From: Meconema thalassinum
Lineage: Eukaryota; Arthropoda; Insecta; Orthoptera; Tettigoniidae
Reading direction: 5' to 3'
NCBI GenBank assembly: GCA_946902985.2
Contig: OX336389.2
Location: 1,080,211,788 to 1,080,275,787, forward strand
DNA length: 64,000 nt
Shown here: piece after piece, positions 32,709 through 43,929 of the stretch
Layout of the letters: each line of letters starts with the position of its first letter
How positions within the stretch are numbered: position 1 is the stretch's first letter
The notes under the pieces: generated by a model
The model's input: only the letters and a program-made list of their open reading frames with translations
What the model was told of the DNA's origin: nothing
The model's database searches: none
Program-made: the position numbers and the translations under genes

Positions 32709-34123
32709 GGGGACCTTGTCGCCTAAAGGGGTCAAATTTGGGATTTGTATTTTATTGTTTAGTTTAATGCACACGTTTTTGGACAAATCTTAGTTTATTT
32801 CATGAAGATCGGACTGCTAGTTGTTGAAATATAAATTATTTTGTGCCGTAGTGCACAATGGATGCCACGCCCCTTTTATACAAGCCGAAACTAAATAACA
32901 TAGATCTCTGTAAAGCAGCGTCACAGAAGCATATTTCTCATAAAGGTAATATTTTAATACGTGTATTGGCAGTACTGTATGTGCAGTTCGCTTGTTTATT
33001 CACTGGATAAAGAGTTTGGGTGGGAATACGTGTCAGTTCTCAGCCGGTTTGTTATTTGTGAGCTTGTGTTGAATTGTGTTAAAAATATAGATCTTACAAT
33101 GCCTAGGATAAAGAAGTTTTCCCCCCAAAGCTAAATTTAGAGGTAAACAGTGCTTCTCAAACATAAGTCAATGTAGACAGTCTGAAGGAACTATTACTGA
33201 AATAATAAATAGTAAGTGCAAAACCGAATTGAACGAAATTCGGAACAGAGGTAGCACTAGCAAAGGGCACCTGAATGTCAAGATTTATGTCACCGCTATC
33301 TTGACAGAAACGTAATGGCGGCAACCGAAATATGCAAAACTTAAATCAAATTACGACTAACCTAATAATATGATCTCTACCGAATTTTACAACAACATAC
33401 CTTTATGTAGGAAGCATATTTTGACCAAAAACTATATGGTCATCCGCCCAATAATTTGCAGATGGCGGCCATGTATGTGTGAAAATCGATTCCCCTATCA
33501 ATTCAAACACGGTGAAACAGAATTGAACGAAATTTGGTACAAGCTGTTAGGTATTGAACCGGGTGTCAACACACAATCAGCCCTCAATGATATAGACCAC
33601 CAGCGAGTGATCGAGGCTGAAAAACGAACCAACGTTACTTGGCAAGATACCAGAAAGTAACAGAGGAACACTAAAAGGAAGATGGAAGATGCCAATGATG
33701 CAGGCAATACACTATTTTCATGTGTAAAACTTTTAAATTGAAATTACCAGAAAAGTTTTTTTTTTTCAGTTTTAGGTACATATTTCTGGAAAAGTAACTT
33801 ACTAAACTTACTTTTTATACCCAAATAATGAAAGTGTTGCAACGTTAGGCCAATATGTTGTGTAGAAGGGTAAATACCTGTGTGAAGAGCATTGAAAATT
33901 TTAATTTTTTGAAAATAAATGCATCGCGTATTTATTGATTTTATTTGTCAAACCTCATTATTCCAAATGTATTAAATGTGCATGGCTTTGTTTAACATGA
34001 GATACCCTACATACATGAATTTTTTAAAGATAATGCAATGGTTATTTTGTCTACAGGGTGTATCTAAATATGCCCACTTTTAACATTGAATTAAATGGGA
34101 CATTCGTTTCCTACAAGGTCCCC
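32709..34123. mobile_element. TTAA-flanked DNA element, 1.4 kb (piggyBac-type target)
   Basis: GGGGACCTTGT at the left and ACAAGGTCCCC at the right are inverted ends, and TTAA flanks both (32705-32708 and 34124-34127). TTAA duplication is the signature of piggyBac-type transposition. Closing the gap restores the palindrome of the host MITE. No piggyBac transposase is visible; only short coding relics of another kind lie inside. Confidence 0.75.
33090..33660 (+). pseudogene. Broken coding relic inside the TTAA element
   Basis: An ATG at 33100 starts MPRIKKFSP, breaks at a run of C, and continues in another frame as KAKFRGKQCFSN and more. A later open frame (33370-33660) ends with KLLGIEPGVNTQSALNDIDH and RVIEAEKRTNV. 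A word ELNEI occurs in both parts, so a duplication or an insertion separates them. The pieces vaguely recall N-terminal regions of Mutator-domain proteins of insect transposons, but I cannot support a name. Confidence 0.35.
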
Positions 34124-34489
34124 TTAACTAATACATGTACTTTTTCCAGATTGCATTTACATATTTATTTCTTGTACCCCGCTCATTCATTGGTCACAGT
34201 CGTGTTGACCGGCTGAAGAGCTATACATATCAATTTTTTATAGGCAATTAAGAATGAATGGCTTCAAATCTCTACGTTTATATAATTATTTGTTTAATTG
34301 TTATGAGATGATATTTTTGTGACTAATTGTTAGCGGCACTGTAAAAGAATGGCAAGGTGAGAGATTCAACACATATTGTAATTATAATTGGCACCTGCCG
34401 ACAAGTGTAAGCTTGGCAGGACCAAAGGTTGTAAAAATTGGCTTCAATAGACTAAATAAATTGTAAACTACTACTGTTCTCAATTCACT

Positions 34490-34705
34490 TAGAACCTTTG
34501 TGACATCGTGGTCATATAGCCCTGTGTCCTTGGGCGTGTGCTTAGAATTTGTCTGACAACCAGTAATATTGTAATGGCTAGGCGCGCCTGCCTCCCACCC
34601 GGAGGCCTCGGGTTCGATTCCCGGCTCCGTCAGGGATTTTAGAAACTGACGCGAGGGCTGGAACGGGGTGCACTCAGCTTGTGAGGACAATTGAGTAGCT
34701 GTCTG
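34490..34705. mobile_element. SINE family 2 pieces: inverted tail, then head
   Basis: 34490-34560 is a minus-strand tail (GACATCGTGGTCATATAGCC). 34565-34705 is a plus-strand head with a good B box, GGGTTCGATTCCCGG, and the body start GGCTGGAACGGGGTGCACTC. Two insertions abut here. Confidence 0.65.
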
Positions 34706-34904
34706 ACAGTGAGGCAGCGCCCCGGTCACGAAAAACCAAGATTAACGGCTGAGGGGACCCGATGCGCTGACCACGCATCCCCCCCCCCCACCAATATCTG
34801 CAGCCAAAATGGCTGGGCAGTGGTCGCTTGGTAGGCCTATGCCCTTCACGGGCTGTAGTGTCAGGGGTTACTATCAACGGGCACTGGTAAAGGTAATTCT
34901 GGAA

Positions 34905-35030
34905 ATAAATACAGATTGGAGATTCAGGGGAAGAAGCTCTTGCTATCTATTGCCGACTTGAACCCAAATGGAGATGATGTAGTATTTCAGCAGGATGGTG
35001 CACCATACCATACTACCGATGTTTAGTAAC
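34905..35030 (+). pseudogene. Mariner/Tc-type transposase fragment around the second Asp
   Basis: The plus strand encodes DVVFQQDGAPYHTTDV, the strongly conserved stretch around the second catalytic Asp of mariner-like and related transposases (QQDGAPPH). It is followed by stop codons. Preceding codons are open but unremarkable. Only this motif is recognisable. Confidence 0.6.
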
Positions 35031-35419
35031 AACTAATGGTTTGCAGAGAAGTTGGAATTTCAGAATTTCGTTCCTAAAGAATTTTCTTATGTGACCGTAC
35101 AACTAGTGACATGGGGCTGCCGCATTTAAAACACCCGTAAATGCAGTCGGACTATGCCAATCTTTATTTTCGAGGTTAATCTCACAGTTAACTCAAACTT
35201 ATCTATTCCTCTCGTTAGATTATTATTATTAATAATAATGTTAATAATAATAAATTGTGGAAACAAACTAAGCAGTCAGCTGCAAATCTCACATGACCAA
35301 GCGTTAATAAAAATCAATTAGGTTGGTTCTGCTCGGGTTCCAAAGAGCAGAATCGATCCTTGCCACTAGATTGTTATAAATTAGGGCCCCCTGTATATCT
35401 ATAGAAGTGTTCTTGTTTT

Positions 35420-35670
35420 AGTTGTTATTTCTTCTAGGGGATTGTGATATTGTGGTCATAAACCCCGTGTACTTGATTGTGCGTGTAATCGGTCTGGTAA
35501 CGTGCGTTAATGTGTGTCTAAAGACTCGTGTGCATTTGTAACGCCTTAGCTGGGAATTGAACTCACTTCTTCTCAGTTGTCCTCTACAGACGAATGCACC
35601 ACGTTCTAAAACAAAAATACAAGAATTAAATTTATTGGCATAGCTGGTAGTCGAACCCGGGGGCCATTGG
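35420..35670 (-). mobile_element. SINE pieces with two reverse B boxes
   Basis: The segment 35430-35520 matches the family 2 tail in reverse (GATATTGTGGTCATAAACCC). At 35555 (GGGAATTGAACTC) and 35650 (GTCGAACCCGGGGGCC) there are two reverse B-box-like words, so a second tRNA-headed fragment is joined on. Confidence 0.55.
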
Positions 35671-35679
35671 GAGACGAAT

Positions 35680-36830
35680 TTGAATATCCAACCATAAACT
35701 ACGGAAGGAGACTTCTCACGTAACAAATCCACAGCAAAGTTTGATTCAATGCCTCGAAAAGGGGGAAACAGGAATCCAAGTGAACGTTACTGTATTCTCA
35801 GGTGGAGAGTGAGTTTTGGAATTTGAATGCTCAACACACTTTAAAGGGGACTTGAGCTAACCAATGTTTACATGGAATGGATGGAGCTCATACCATCAAC
35901 TACTAGGTTTATAGGGTCAGGCGATTGGGAAGGTTGATGCAAATTTCAACCTGGCGTGTGTACGTACAGAAGCAAGATTATCAATTCTGGAACGGTACAG
36001 AGTTGCAAAGCTTCGTGAGGTTTGCCAGAATTTTCAAGTTAAGTCAGTAGATGGGAGTGAATACTAATGCAGGACAGATATCACGCAAGTTCAAATGTTA
36101 CGCTATGCTCGTCTTTGGGGAATCATCCTTAATTAATTAAGTCATCGAGGAGAAACCATTACTAAATAGCTCGTCACGTGACTCATCAGGAGAGCACGAG
36201 TAGGATGTGCTCGAATGCAATACATTACACAACATGCCATGAGATACACGGTGGAAGGAACAATTGGATATACAGTATATCAGCAAGAGAGTTGGCACAT
36301 GCCAAGTTACATGTGTGTAGCTTTCATAATTTTTGAGAGTAACGTCAGTTTTCTCATATTATGTAAAAGGCAATGCCAACTCTTCGCCATCTACTTCAGA
36401 AGCTCGTACGTGTGTGGCCTGTAAGTCATACGGATTCGATTCCAACTGGCACTCCCACACTTCAACGCCAAGGACTTGCTTCCGATATAGAGAGAAACAT
36501 ATCAACAAGGCTGTCAGAATATGTCACTGCTCCTCTCAAGCTCCCCAACTGCGTGTATATCAAACGGCGCGCTTCCCCAGCACGTGCCTCTTCACAGTTT
36601 TTAAAGACGTTCTGTAGCCATGATTCGTATTATAGCTGTATTTGTTAGCAAGTACAGACGAGGATTTGCGACAAATCGACCAAAACTGAAAGTTTGGGTA
36701 TATTTTGCCAATTTACTTCCACAATCTTGCGCTAGTATTCCTGAGAAAACAGGGTAGGCTCTTCCAATTAACACATAATTAGATTCACAGTTTCTGGTAA
36801 TGATGCTTCACAGCGAATTGTCATACACGT
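35680..36830. other. No recognisable feature
   Basis: Mixed DNA with several short open frames (for example 36333-36617), none with a known motif, a repeat partner in the window or a convincing start context. Confidence 0.45.
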
Positions 36831-36835
36831 TATGC

Positions 36836-38790
36836 TATATCTATGTTTATAAAAAATGGACTTTTGCCTGCCCGTCTGTCATTTTATAACTCGAGAACGG
36901 TCCAACAGGTTGCAGTACAATTTTGGAAATCGTTTTAAGGTTATGCCCGTAACAACTTTGGCTCTAAAATTCATCAATACATATAATGCGCAAGGGGTGC
37001 CCTATACGGTATTTGTTTCACCCGATATGTCCTGTATACGAGTTCCAAATGGCAAGTTTATTTTCAAAAATTCCTGTATTAAATGGTATTTGTTTTGATA
37101 TTTTAGCCTATTTTCATTTTTTGAAAGAAGGAAAAAAACAATAGGCTTATGAGATCACCTTTGTCCGTGTGCGTGCGTATGTGTGTGTGTCGGTGTGCGT
37201 GTCTGTGTGTCTGTGTATGTGTGTGTGCCCCCTAATGACTTCTAAATGGCTGGAGCGATTTCAATGAAACTCGATAAGGTCATAGTACTATTTTGGCCAA
37301 CCCGGACCGTGCCCTTCAAATTTTTTTTCTCACCAATCCAACATGGCGGCTGTGTGAAATATTTAACCGGCATTCTATATCTACAAAACTATTACTGATA
37401 TCACCCTGACATTTTGTACGATGATAAAAGGCACTACTAGAAGTCCACCTATGAGACTTTCAAAAACCAGTTGACTACAAAACGAACATGGCGGTCAAGC
37501 GAAACTGAAACTTTTAAATATACTTTTCTCGCGATCTAACCATTCGAATGAAACGCAATGAAACTTCGTACAGCAAATGTTTATGCACATTGTAATGCAT
37601 TGGCATCTAATTTAGTTCAGTTGTTTACATAATCTCAGTATGGCGGCTGTGCGTAATTTTTCACCGGCATTCTAGGCCTATATCGCCGAAACTATTACTG
37701 ATATCACCCTGTTATTTTGCACGGTGATAAAGGAGACTACTGAAAGGTCACCTATGAAACTTTCAAAATCTATTTACTATAAAACGAACATGGCGGCCAA
37801 GCGAAATTTATAATTTTAAATAGACTATTCTCGGGGTTTAACCATCCAAACGCAATGAAACTTGATACAGCAAATGCTTAAACAAATTGTAATGCACTGG
37901 CATCTAATTTAGTTCAATTGTCTACAAACGTCAAGATGGTGACTGTGCGAAGTATTTCACCTGCATTCTATATCTCCGTAACTATTACTGATATCACACT
38001 GAAATTCTGTATGGAGATGAATGGCACTACTAGAAGTTCAGCTATGAGGCTTCTAAGAACCTGTAAAGTACAAAACGAACATGGCGGCCAAGCGAAGGTG
38101 AAACATTTTAGTGGACTTTTCTCGCGATTTAACCATCTGAGCGAAGTGAAATATGGTACAGTAAATGTATATTCACATTGAAATGCACTGGCATCTAATT
38201 TAGTTGAATTGTTCACATAACCTCAAGATGGCGGCTGTGCGCAATTTTAAAATTAAGTTTTTATTTCTTATGTATTAATTATGCGATCGAAGTGAACGTT
38301 TGAATAATGAACCTACGAAAAAATCGCCATCCTAATAGTACGTAACACTATGGCCTATATATAAAAAATCCAACATTGCGACCAACCGAAATATTTAGAC
38401 GGTTCTCAACATCTACTAATCTATGATAGCAATCAAACTGAAATTTTGTATATTGATAGAGGGTATGAACATGAGTTCACCTATGGGACTTTCAATAAAC
38501 CGGTGAGCACAAATCCAACAAGGCGGTGACGCGAAATATAAATATTTTAATAGACGTTTCTCGCGATTTAACCATCCGAGAGCAGTAAACCTTGGTACGG
38601 TAAATACTTATACAAATTGTAATCCACTGGCATCTAATTTATTTCAATTGCTTTCATAACCACAAGATGGCAGCTGTGCGAAATTTTAAAATCTGATGTT
38701 CATATCTTGTATCCTAATCATGCGATTGAGGTTTGAATACTACACCTACAAAATAATCTTCACATAATAGTACATACAGCCAAGCTAGAT
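36836..38790 (+). repeat. Tandem array of about 295-bp units after a GT-rich leader
   Basis: The word ATGGCGGCTGTG and variants recur at 37343, 37640, 37936, 38228 and 38667, spacings 297, 296, 292 and 439 bp. Each unit also has ACTATTACTGATATCACCCT, GAACATGGCGG, CGCGATTTAACCAT and GGCATCTAATTTAGTT. The last interval has an extra block of about 145 bp. A leader with a (GT)n-like run (37165-37215) and GCTGGAGCGATTTCAATGAA precedes it. A related copy lies at 42500-43073 plus 47746-47940. It is non-coding and probably the inside of a large DNA transposon. Confidence 0.8.
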
Positions 38791-38930
38791 AAAAAAGAGG
38801 GGAGAATAGGGGGATTTTAATAGGTAAATGTTATCTGGATCAGGAGTACGATGTACTTTTTTCTTCAATAAACCTAGGCTGGCATTCGCGGCAGTGTTAA
38901 AGGTGCCGGGACATCCTCTGAGACCGGCAG

Positions 38931-39016
38931 CGCTTGTATAGGGCTTCTAGCTTATGCGTGGCGAGGATGGATCCATGGTCTTTAATAGTTGAAGACCTTC
39001 CTGAATTCAATAACAT
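38931..39016 (+). pseudogene. Unidentified coding relic, partner of 22204-22318
   Basis: It encodes RLYRASSL, then MDPWSLIVEDLPEFNN. The wording RLYRA...WSLI(L/V)ED(V/L)P is shared with the relic at 22204-22318. DNA similarity extends about 125 bp. I cannot name the protein. Confidence 0.5.
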
Positions 39017-39409
39017 ACATCTCGTCTAGACTTGGCAACACGCCACAAGTACACATTCACTTACTACAGACAGCACATAGGAATGCGGGGTGAGGGGAGG
39101 GAAAACCAGTTCAGTGAGATAACATTCCAATTCAGTCGACCGTCACTGGTGCTCGAATGAAGTTGAAACTCCTCGCAGCTGCAGCGTGGAATACACCCAA
39201 CCAGATAAGTAGTAGCCTGTACTATACAGTACAACCATAGTTGACCTTTTACAACCATATAGTCACTCCAAACAGGCAAATTCCGGATTTCTCTCACCAT
39301 TTTAGCATTTCACCTAACATCATATATACCACAACTAGCATACACCGACAAGTTGCATTACCAATACTGCAACTCAATAATTGTACATATTGTAATTATT
39401 TTCACCTGT

Positions 39410-39577
39410 ATTTTCAAACACAGATTTATAGCCTAAGTGTAATGGATCTGATGATGATCGCTTGACGATCGAAACTGGTCATCCAAGTGTATTAATTAAT
39501 CTCGTGTAATTTTTTTCAGGATTAGGGTATAACCCAACTCTTTTGGGTACATTCGTGTTGACCGACTGAAAAGAACC
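39410..39577 (-). mobile_element. End of a dispersed repeat with a hammerhead-like hairpin, copy 2
   Basis: Read on the minus strand from the end CTTTTCAGTCGGTCAACACG it aligns with 20588-20750 for about 160 bp, through the hairpin to TTACACTTAGG. The terminal motif is the same as that of the palindromic MITEs. Confidence 0.65.
39444..39484 (+). ncRNA. Hammerhead-ribozyme-like hairpin, copy 2
   Basis: The order is GGAT, CTGATGA, one T, a 5-bp stem GATCG/CGATC with loop CTTGA, GAAAC, TG, GTC, then ATCC, which pairs with the first GGAT. The predicted cut would follow C39480. Helix III is only two base pairs, as in minimal hammerheads that work best as dimers. Compared with copy 1, two stem pairs have changed on both sides at once. 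Confidence 0.45.
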
Positions 39578-40008
39578 AAACTTTTGCTTACTAGAAGAGG
39601 AAGGTTTACAGGTCCAGATTGGGCCATCTAGGTGATATGCTATAGCCAATGGAGTTAATTTGCCTTGTAGTCACAAGATGGCTTTCCTCTCGTATGAGTA
39701 GTTTTTATTAGTGTGACTGGGCGTATGATCTACTTATTCTTTTCTTCGTTAAAATTATTTTCCTATATTGTTAGGTGCATAATTTCAACGTCTTTCTAAT
39801 TTTATTTAAGTTTCCCGGAAACAGGTTGTCAAACCAGATAACACTAAGACTAAGGAATGCATAAAAAATCTACAAATGTGCATAAAGGTGGCGGAAAAGA
39901 AAACACAGGATAGTCATTTTCAGTACCAAGATTTGAACCCTTAATCTGGGGACTTCCATTATCATCTTGAAATGTTGGTGTTCGACAAAACAAGCATGGC
40001 TATTTCAA

Positions 40009-40526
40009 TCTATACTAATATACTCGTATAAAATGAGATGGTGTGTGTCTGTGTGTTACTCAATCATACAAGAACCACTGGTCCGATTTACATAAAATTT
40101 TACATGGAAGTAGCTGATGTACCTGGTTAACATATAGACTACTTTTTACTTCGATACTTTGCACTATTTAAAGATGGCGACCATTTTAGTGACGTCACTA
40201 CACCCTTCGGCTTCAAACTTTCATATTTCCATTTCAAATACAGAGAGAGCGCTAAGAAATAGAAAACGATTGATGGCATACACGAGGTTTAACATTTAAT
40301 TTTCTATCCGAAAAGTCCTTATCACATTTCGTGTATCGCCAACGGTTAGCAAATAAAACCTAAATTTGTGCTATAAAACACGGCCAACGCCGATGGGTGT
40401 AGTTGGACAAATTGTTTCATCCCTACACTCCCTCCACGCAGCACCACGCCTATCCCCTTGTTTTAACTGTCGCCTTCACATTTTAATTTATTTATGACCT
40501 GCAGCGAAGCACGGATACTTAAGTTA
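40009..40526 (+). mobile_element. Helitron-like non-autonomous element
   Basis: It starts TCTATACTAATATACTCGTA, a form typical of insect Helitron 5' ends (TC after an A), and finishes near AGCGAAGCACGG and AAGTTAG, close to the usual hairpin plus CTRR end. The body contains ACTGGTCCGATTTACATAAA, common in such elements. The 3' end is imperfect (TTAG rather than CTAG). No Rep/helicase coding. Confidence 0.5.
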
Positions 40527-40529
40527 GTT

Positions 40530-41715
40530 AAGTATAAAAATATCATTGTCCCTTAAAATGTAGGCCTAGTAGTTAAGTTAACAATGCATACGAAGAGATA
40601 ATTGGGCACCCAATTGTTGAACCTTACATATTCAATTGTATTAACGGAAATGTCAAATTGATTTATCATACGCTACAAGCAGTAAACAGCTGTCATACCA
40701 TCCTTAATAACAATTGGACCACAATTTTTGATCATGAAATTAGCACTATAAGGGACATATACAGGCAATATTATTACTCATTATAACAACCTTCCTCGTG
40801 GTTGCACACAATCCAACAAAGCCAGCAAAATTACGAGCTCTTAATTTCCTCTTGTGATCCTGAGCAACTCCGGGCAAAACAGCTAGTAGGATACCTATGC
40901 GAAGTTTTGTGCATAAGTCACCTTCCATCTGTATACACGCATAAATTCACGTTCCCTGTACTAACTGTGGGTGCGAATGCTTCCTACAATATCATTCTGC
41001 GTTTCTATATGAAACGATATTTTCGTCCGGGGATAATGCTGGTGAAGCTCGCTCACTGGAAATTAAATTATGAAATCTGATTTTGTAGCTTTGATATCTG
41101 CAATTGCAAAGTTGCTTTTGTTTACAGTGATTCCCGCAGACATAAAATTGAATTGCAAGGCAAAGGTTAGGACGTTACTTGTTAAACCCCATTGCTGAAC
41201 TCTTGTGTGTTTTGCTAGATACAATGGTGGTGCAATCAATAGTTGGGTCATTCGACGTTAAGTCTAGATCTTCATAATCGAATGCAATAGTCCTGGTCGA
41301 CCAAACTCTTACAGCCATCTAATGTACTCCAGTACTGTATTCAGATACACATGCATGCAGAGGTTTATATCCGAACTTATATGTATGTGTATTTAATTGC
41401 CTAGTGTTGGCGAATGAATGGATGTGGATGTATTTCTGAAATATTGATGCTGAACTGTAAATTAATTTACCTGTGCAATTCTCTGGCCACGTTTACATTC
41501 CTCTCCATGTGTACTTATGACCGGGATGTGCTCACTGGATAAGAAAATTGCGCTCAAAAGCATCTAACTCATAAAACATGTTCATTATACCAACTTTCAC
41601 AGCCACAGGCTCAATAGGTTGCGAATTAAAACAATTCATTAAAGGAATCCCTCCGTGGCATCTAAAATTAGTGACTAACACGCTACATATTAATACACAC
41701 GTAATACTAACGTTA
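40530..41715. other. No recognisable feature
   Basis: AT-rich DNA with short frames only. Parts near 40880-41050 (ATGCGAAGTTTTGTGC) recall the non-coding body of Helitron-like elements but cannot be assigned. Confidence 0.4.
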
Positions 41716-41717
41716 CG

Positions 41718-42065
41718 GCGGCTTCGGTGGCGTAGTTGGTAGCAACCTGAGCTTCTATGCACAAGGTCGCGGGTTCAAATCCGGCTGAAGTTGTCGGATT
41801 TTTAACACCGTTAAAAATCCATCAGTATGCCTTCCTTTGGAGGGGATGTAAAACCGGCGGTCTCATGTCATAGATTTATGGCATGATAAAGAACCTCCCA
41901 CTAACTACACTTGTGGAAGCTAAAATTTGTAGGTTAGATTGATAACGCTATATTAGTTCCAACGTTCACCGCCAGATGCTGGCTGCGATGGCATCTAGTA
42001 CCAAATCCGCAGCTAGGTGTCATGGACGGTAGCATTTGGTATCAAAAGTGGGAACTACTTGAAAA
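41718..42065 (+). mobile_element. SINE family 6 copy, near full length
   Basis: The tRNA-like head has GGTGGCGTAGTTGGTAGC (A-box region) and GGGTTCAAATCCGGC (B box). The body includes AAAACCGGCGGTCTCATGTC, and the end is TCAAAAGTGGGAACTACTTG. A headless copy is at 26055-26215. Confidence 0.75.
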
Positions 42066-42084
42066 ATTGATCGTCCGCAGTCCT

Positions 42085-42230
42085 TCTACCTGAATCACAG
42101 ATAACAGCCACTAATACAGCCATCACAATTAACGCCAGTTATCAGATAAATTCTACACACACCCAAAGTACACGGGGCTACATGACCGCGTTGTCGCAGC
42201 CCCTAAACTAAGGAACCAACCAACTAACGT
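42085..42230 (+). mobile_element. SINE family 2 tail fragment
   Basis: It has AATACAGCCATCACAATTAA, CGCCAGTTATCAGATAAATT and ACACGGGGCTACATGACCGC, the tail blocks of family 2, without body or head. Confidence 0.65.
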
Positions 42231-42387
42231 TATGACCTGAAATATTTTCGAGTTTTCAGGAATTTTTCCACGGCGGGGACCTCTCAAATTTTTATCATAA
42301 AAGTACTCCCGTAAACGAAGAGAATATCACTTTCAACAAAAAAAAAAGCTACATTATCAGCGTTGTTTTACCATATGGACTGTAGGA

Positions 42388-42475
42388 GAAATTTAATGCT
42401 TATAAATGTTTAGGGAATCACCCATTACAATGGGTTACAATCGTGTTGACCGACTGAAAAGCATTAAACTTCGAT
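42388..42475. repeat. Repeat end with TGTTGACCGACTGAAAAGC motif
   Basis: TTTAATGCTT at the left and AAGCATTAAA at the right are inverted. Between them lies CCCATTACAATGGG and then TCGTGTTGACCGACTGAAAAG. It is the same terminal motif as in the palindromic MITEs and the hairpin repeats. Confidence 0.5.
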
Positions 42476-42499
42476 TACTATGGCAAACCTGAAAATGGC

Positions 42500-43073
42500 T
42501 TACAACACGATAATGAAATGTAAGCTTATGAAGTCACTTTTATCCGGTTGGATGTGCGTGGTTTTTTACCCCAAATAGATCGGTTGGAGGGAATTCAATG
42601 AAACTTGGTAAGGAATTACTACTATCCCGTCTAACTCCGACCGTGCCTTTCATGTTTCAATAAGTGACACCTTTCTATCATGCATGGTGGCCACACGAAA
42701 TATTTCGCGGTTTCCCAATATTTCCGAACCTATTGCAGCAATCAACATTGCATTTTGTATAATGCAAGAAAACTATACGGTAGCCTTAAAAGAGATAAGA
42801 GCAAGACCAAAAACGGTGACCACGTGAAGTTCAAATACCTAAATAGGCACTTCAGGTGACTTAACCATCCAAGAGCAGTGAAACATGGCATAGTAAAACA
42901 TCATTTAATGCTTAATACATTGGTTTTTAATGTAATTCAAATGTTTAAAACAAATCAAGATGGTGGCTCTGCAAATTTTTAAGGGCATAACTTTATTTCT
43001 GGTATCCTAATCAAGCGAACCAAGTGAAATTTTGTATAATGAACCACTACTACAATGCTTTATCAACTAGTAC
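42500..43073 (+). repeat. Second copy of the 36.8-38.8 kb repeat, left part
   Basis: It shares GTAAGCTTATGAAGTCACTT, GAATTCAATGAAACTTGG, CTTAACCATCC and AAATCAAGATGGTGGCT with the array at 36836-38790. It is interrupted at 43073 by the 4.67-kb LTR-like element and continues at 47746. Confidence 0.7.
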
Positions 43074-43607
43074 TGTACCCGTTCGTCCTGGGGATGCGAT
43101 GACCCATCTGCTATTACATCGCATTCCTGGAGTTCCAGGACAGAGCGGAGTTAAATGAACCTCTAGTCAAATAAGGAATGTGTCGGAAATTCAGCTGAGA
43201 TTTTGAAAAAGCAGTGGGTAACACGAGACAAAGTATCTCTAGGGTCGTTACGGGCTTAAGTTTAATTTAAAAAAATGCAAATATAAATGGCCGCCATCAA
43301 CTGAATTCCTAGCAAACCACATCCTTTCCGGTTAAGCCTTAATCAAGACAAGGAAAGAAAAAGGAAAATCACACCATCATCAGATCACAACTAAGATAAA
43401 AACAAATTTATTTCACTTTGATAGTCAGACAGACATTTTAAATATTCATCCTACCTGAGAGTATGGTCGAATGCCAACGTTAAATTGTCATTGTCCAAAA
43501 ATCGAACCATCTCTTTTCTAATCAAAAATATTCAATCCACATACAACAGGAAAAATCTCTAAAGTTCTCTTGGGTTCTCAGGATCACTGTAGCACTATGT
43601 CTTTCGT

Positions 43608-43929
43608 CACTGACATTTGTGATACCTGAGACCTAATTTCTCTTTAATTTAACATCATAAATGTGGATTTGAAAAAATTATTAATCTGTCTAAACATACA
43701 CATATTATAATCACATATTTTAAATATCACGCAATTTATGGCTTGCATGGCATAATTTAAATGTTGAACACTGACATTTGTGATACCTGAGACCTAATTT
43801 CTCTTTAATTTAACATCATAAATGTGGATTTGAAAAAATTATTAATCTGTCTAAACATACACATACTATAATCACATATTTTAAATATCACGCAATTTAT
43901 GGCTTGCATGGCATAATTTAAATGTTGAA
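43608..43929. repeat. 161-bp tandem duplication inside the LTR-like element
   Basis: CACTGACATTTGTGATACCT starts both copies (43608 and 43769), and both end in AATTTAAATGTTGAA. I see one difference (CATATTATAAT against CATACTATAAT), so the duplication is recent. Confidence 0.95.

Larger units (their letters stand above)
32560..34225. mobile_element. Palindromic MITE, copy B, opened by a nested element
   Basis: The outer arms (about 32560-32670 and 34128-34225) are inverted copies: TTGTAGCTCCTCAGTCAGTC at the left and the complement of TAGCTCTTCAGCCGGTCAAC at the right. Without the nested element at 32709-34123 the MITE would be about 250 bp, like copy A at 18603-18859. Confidence 0.75.
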
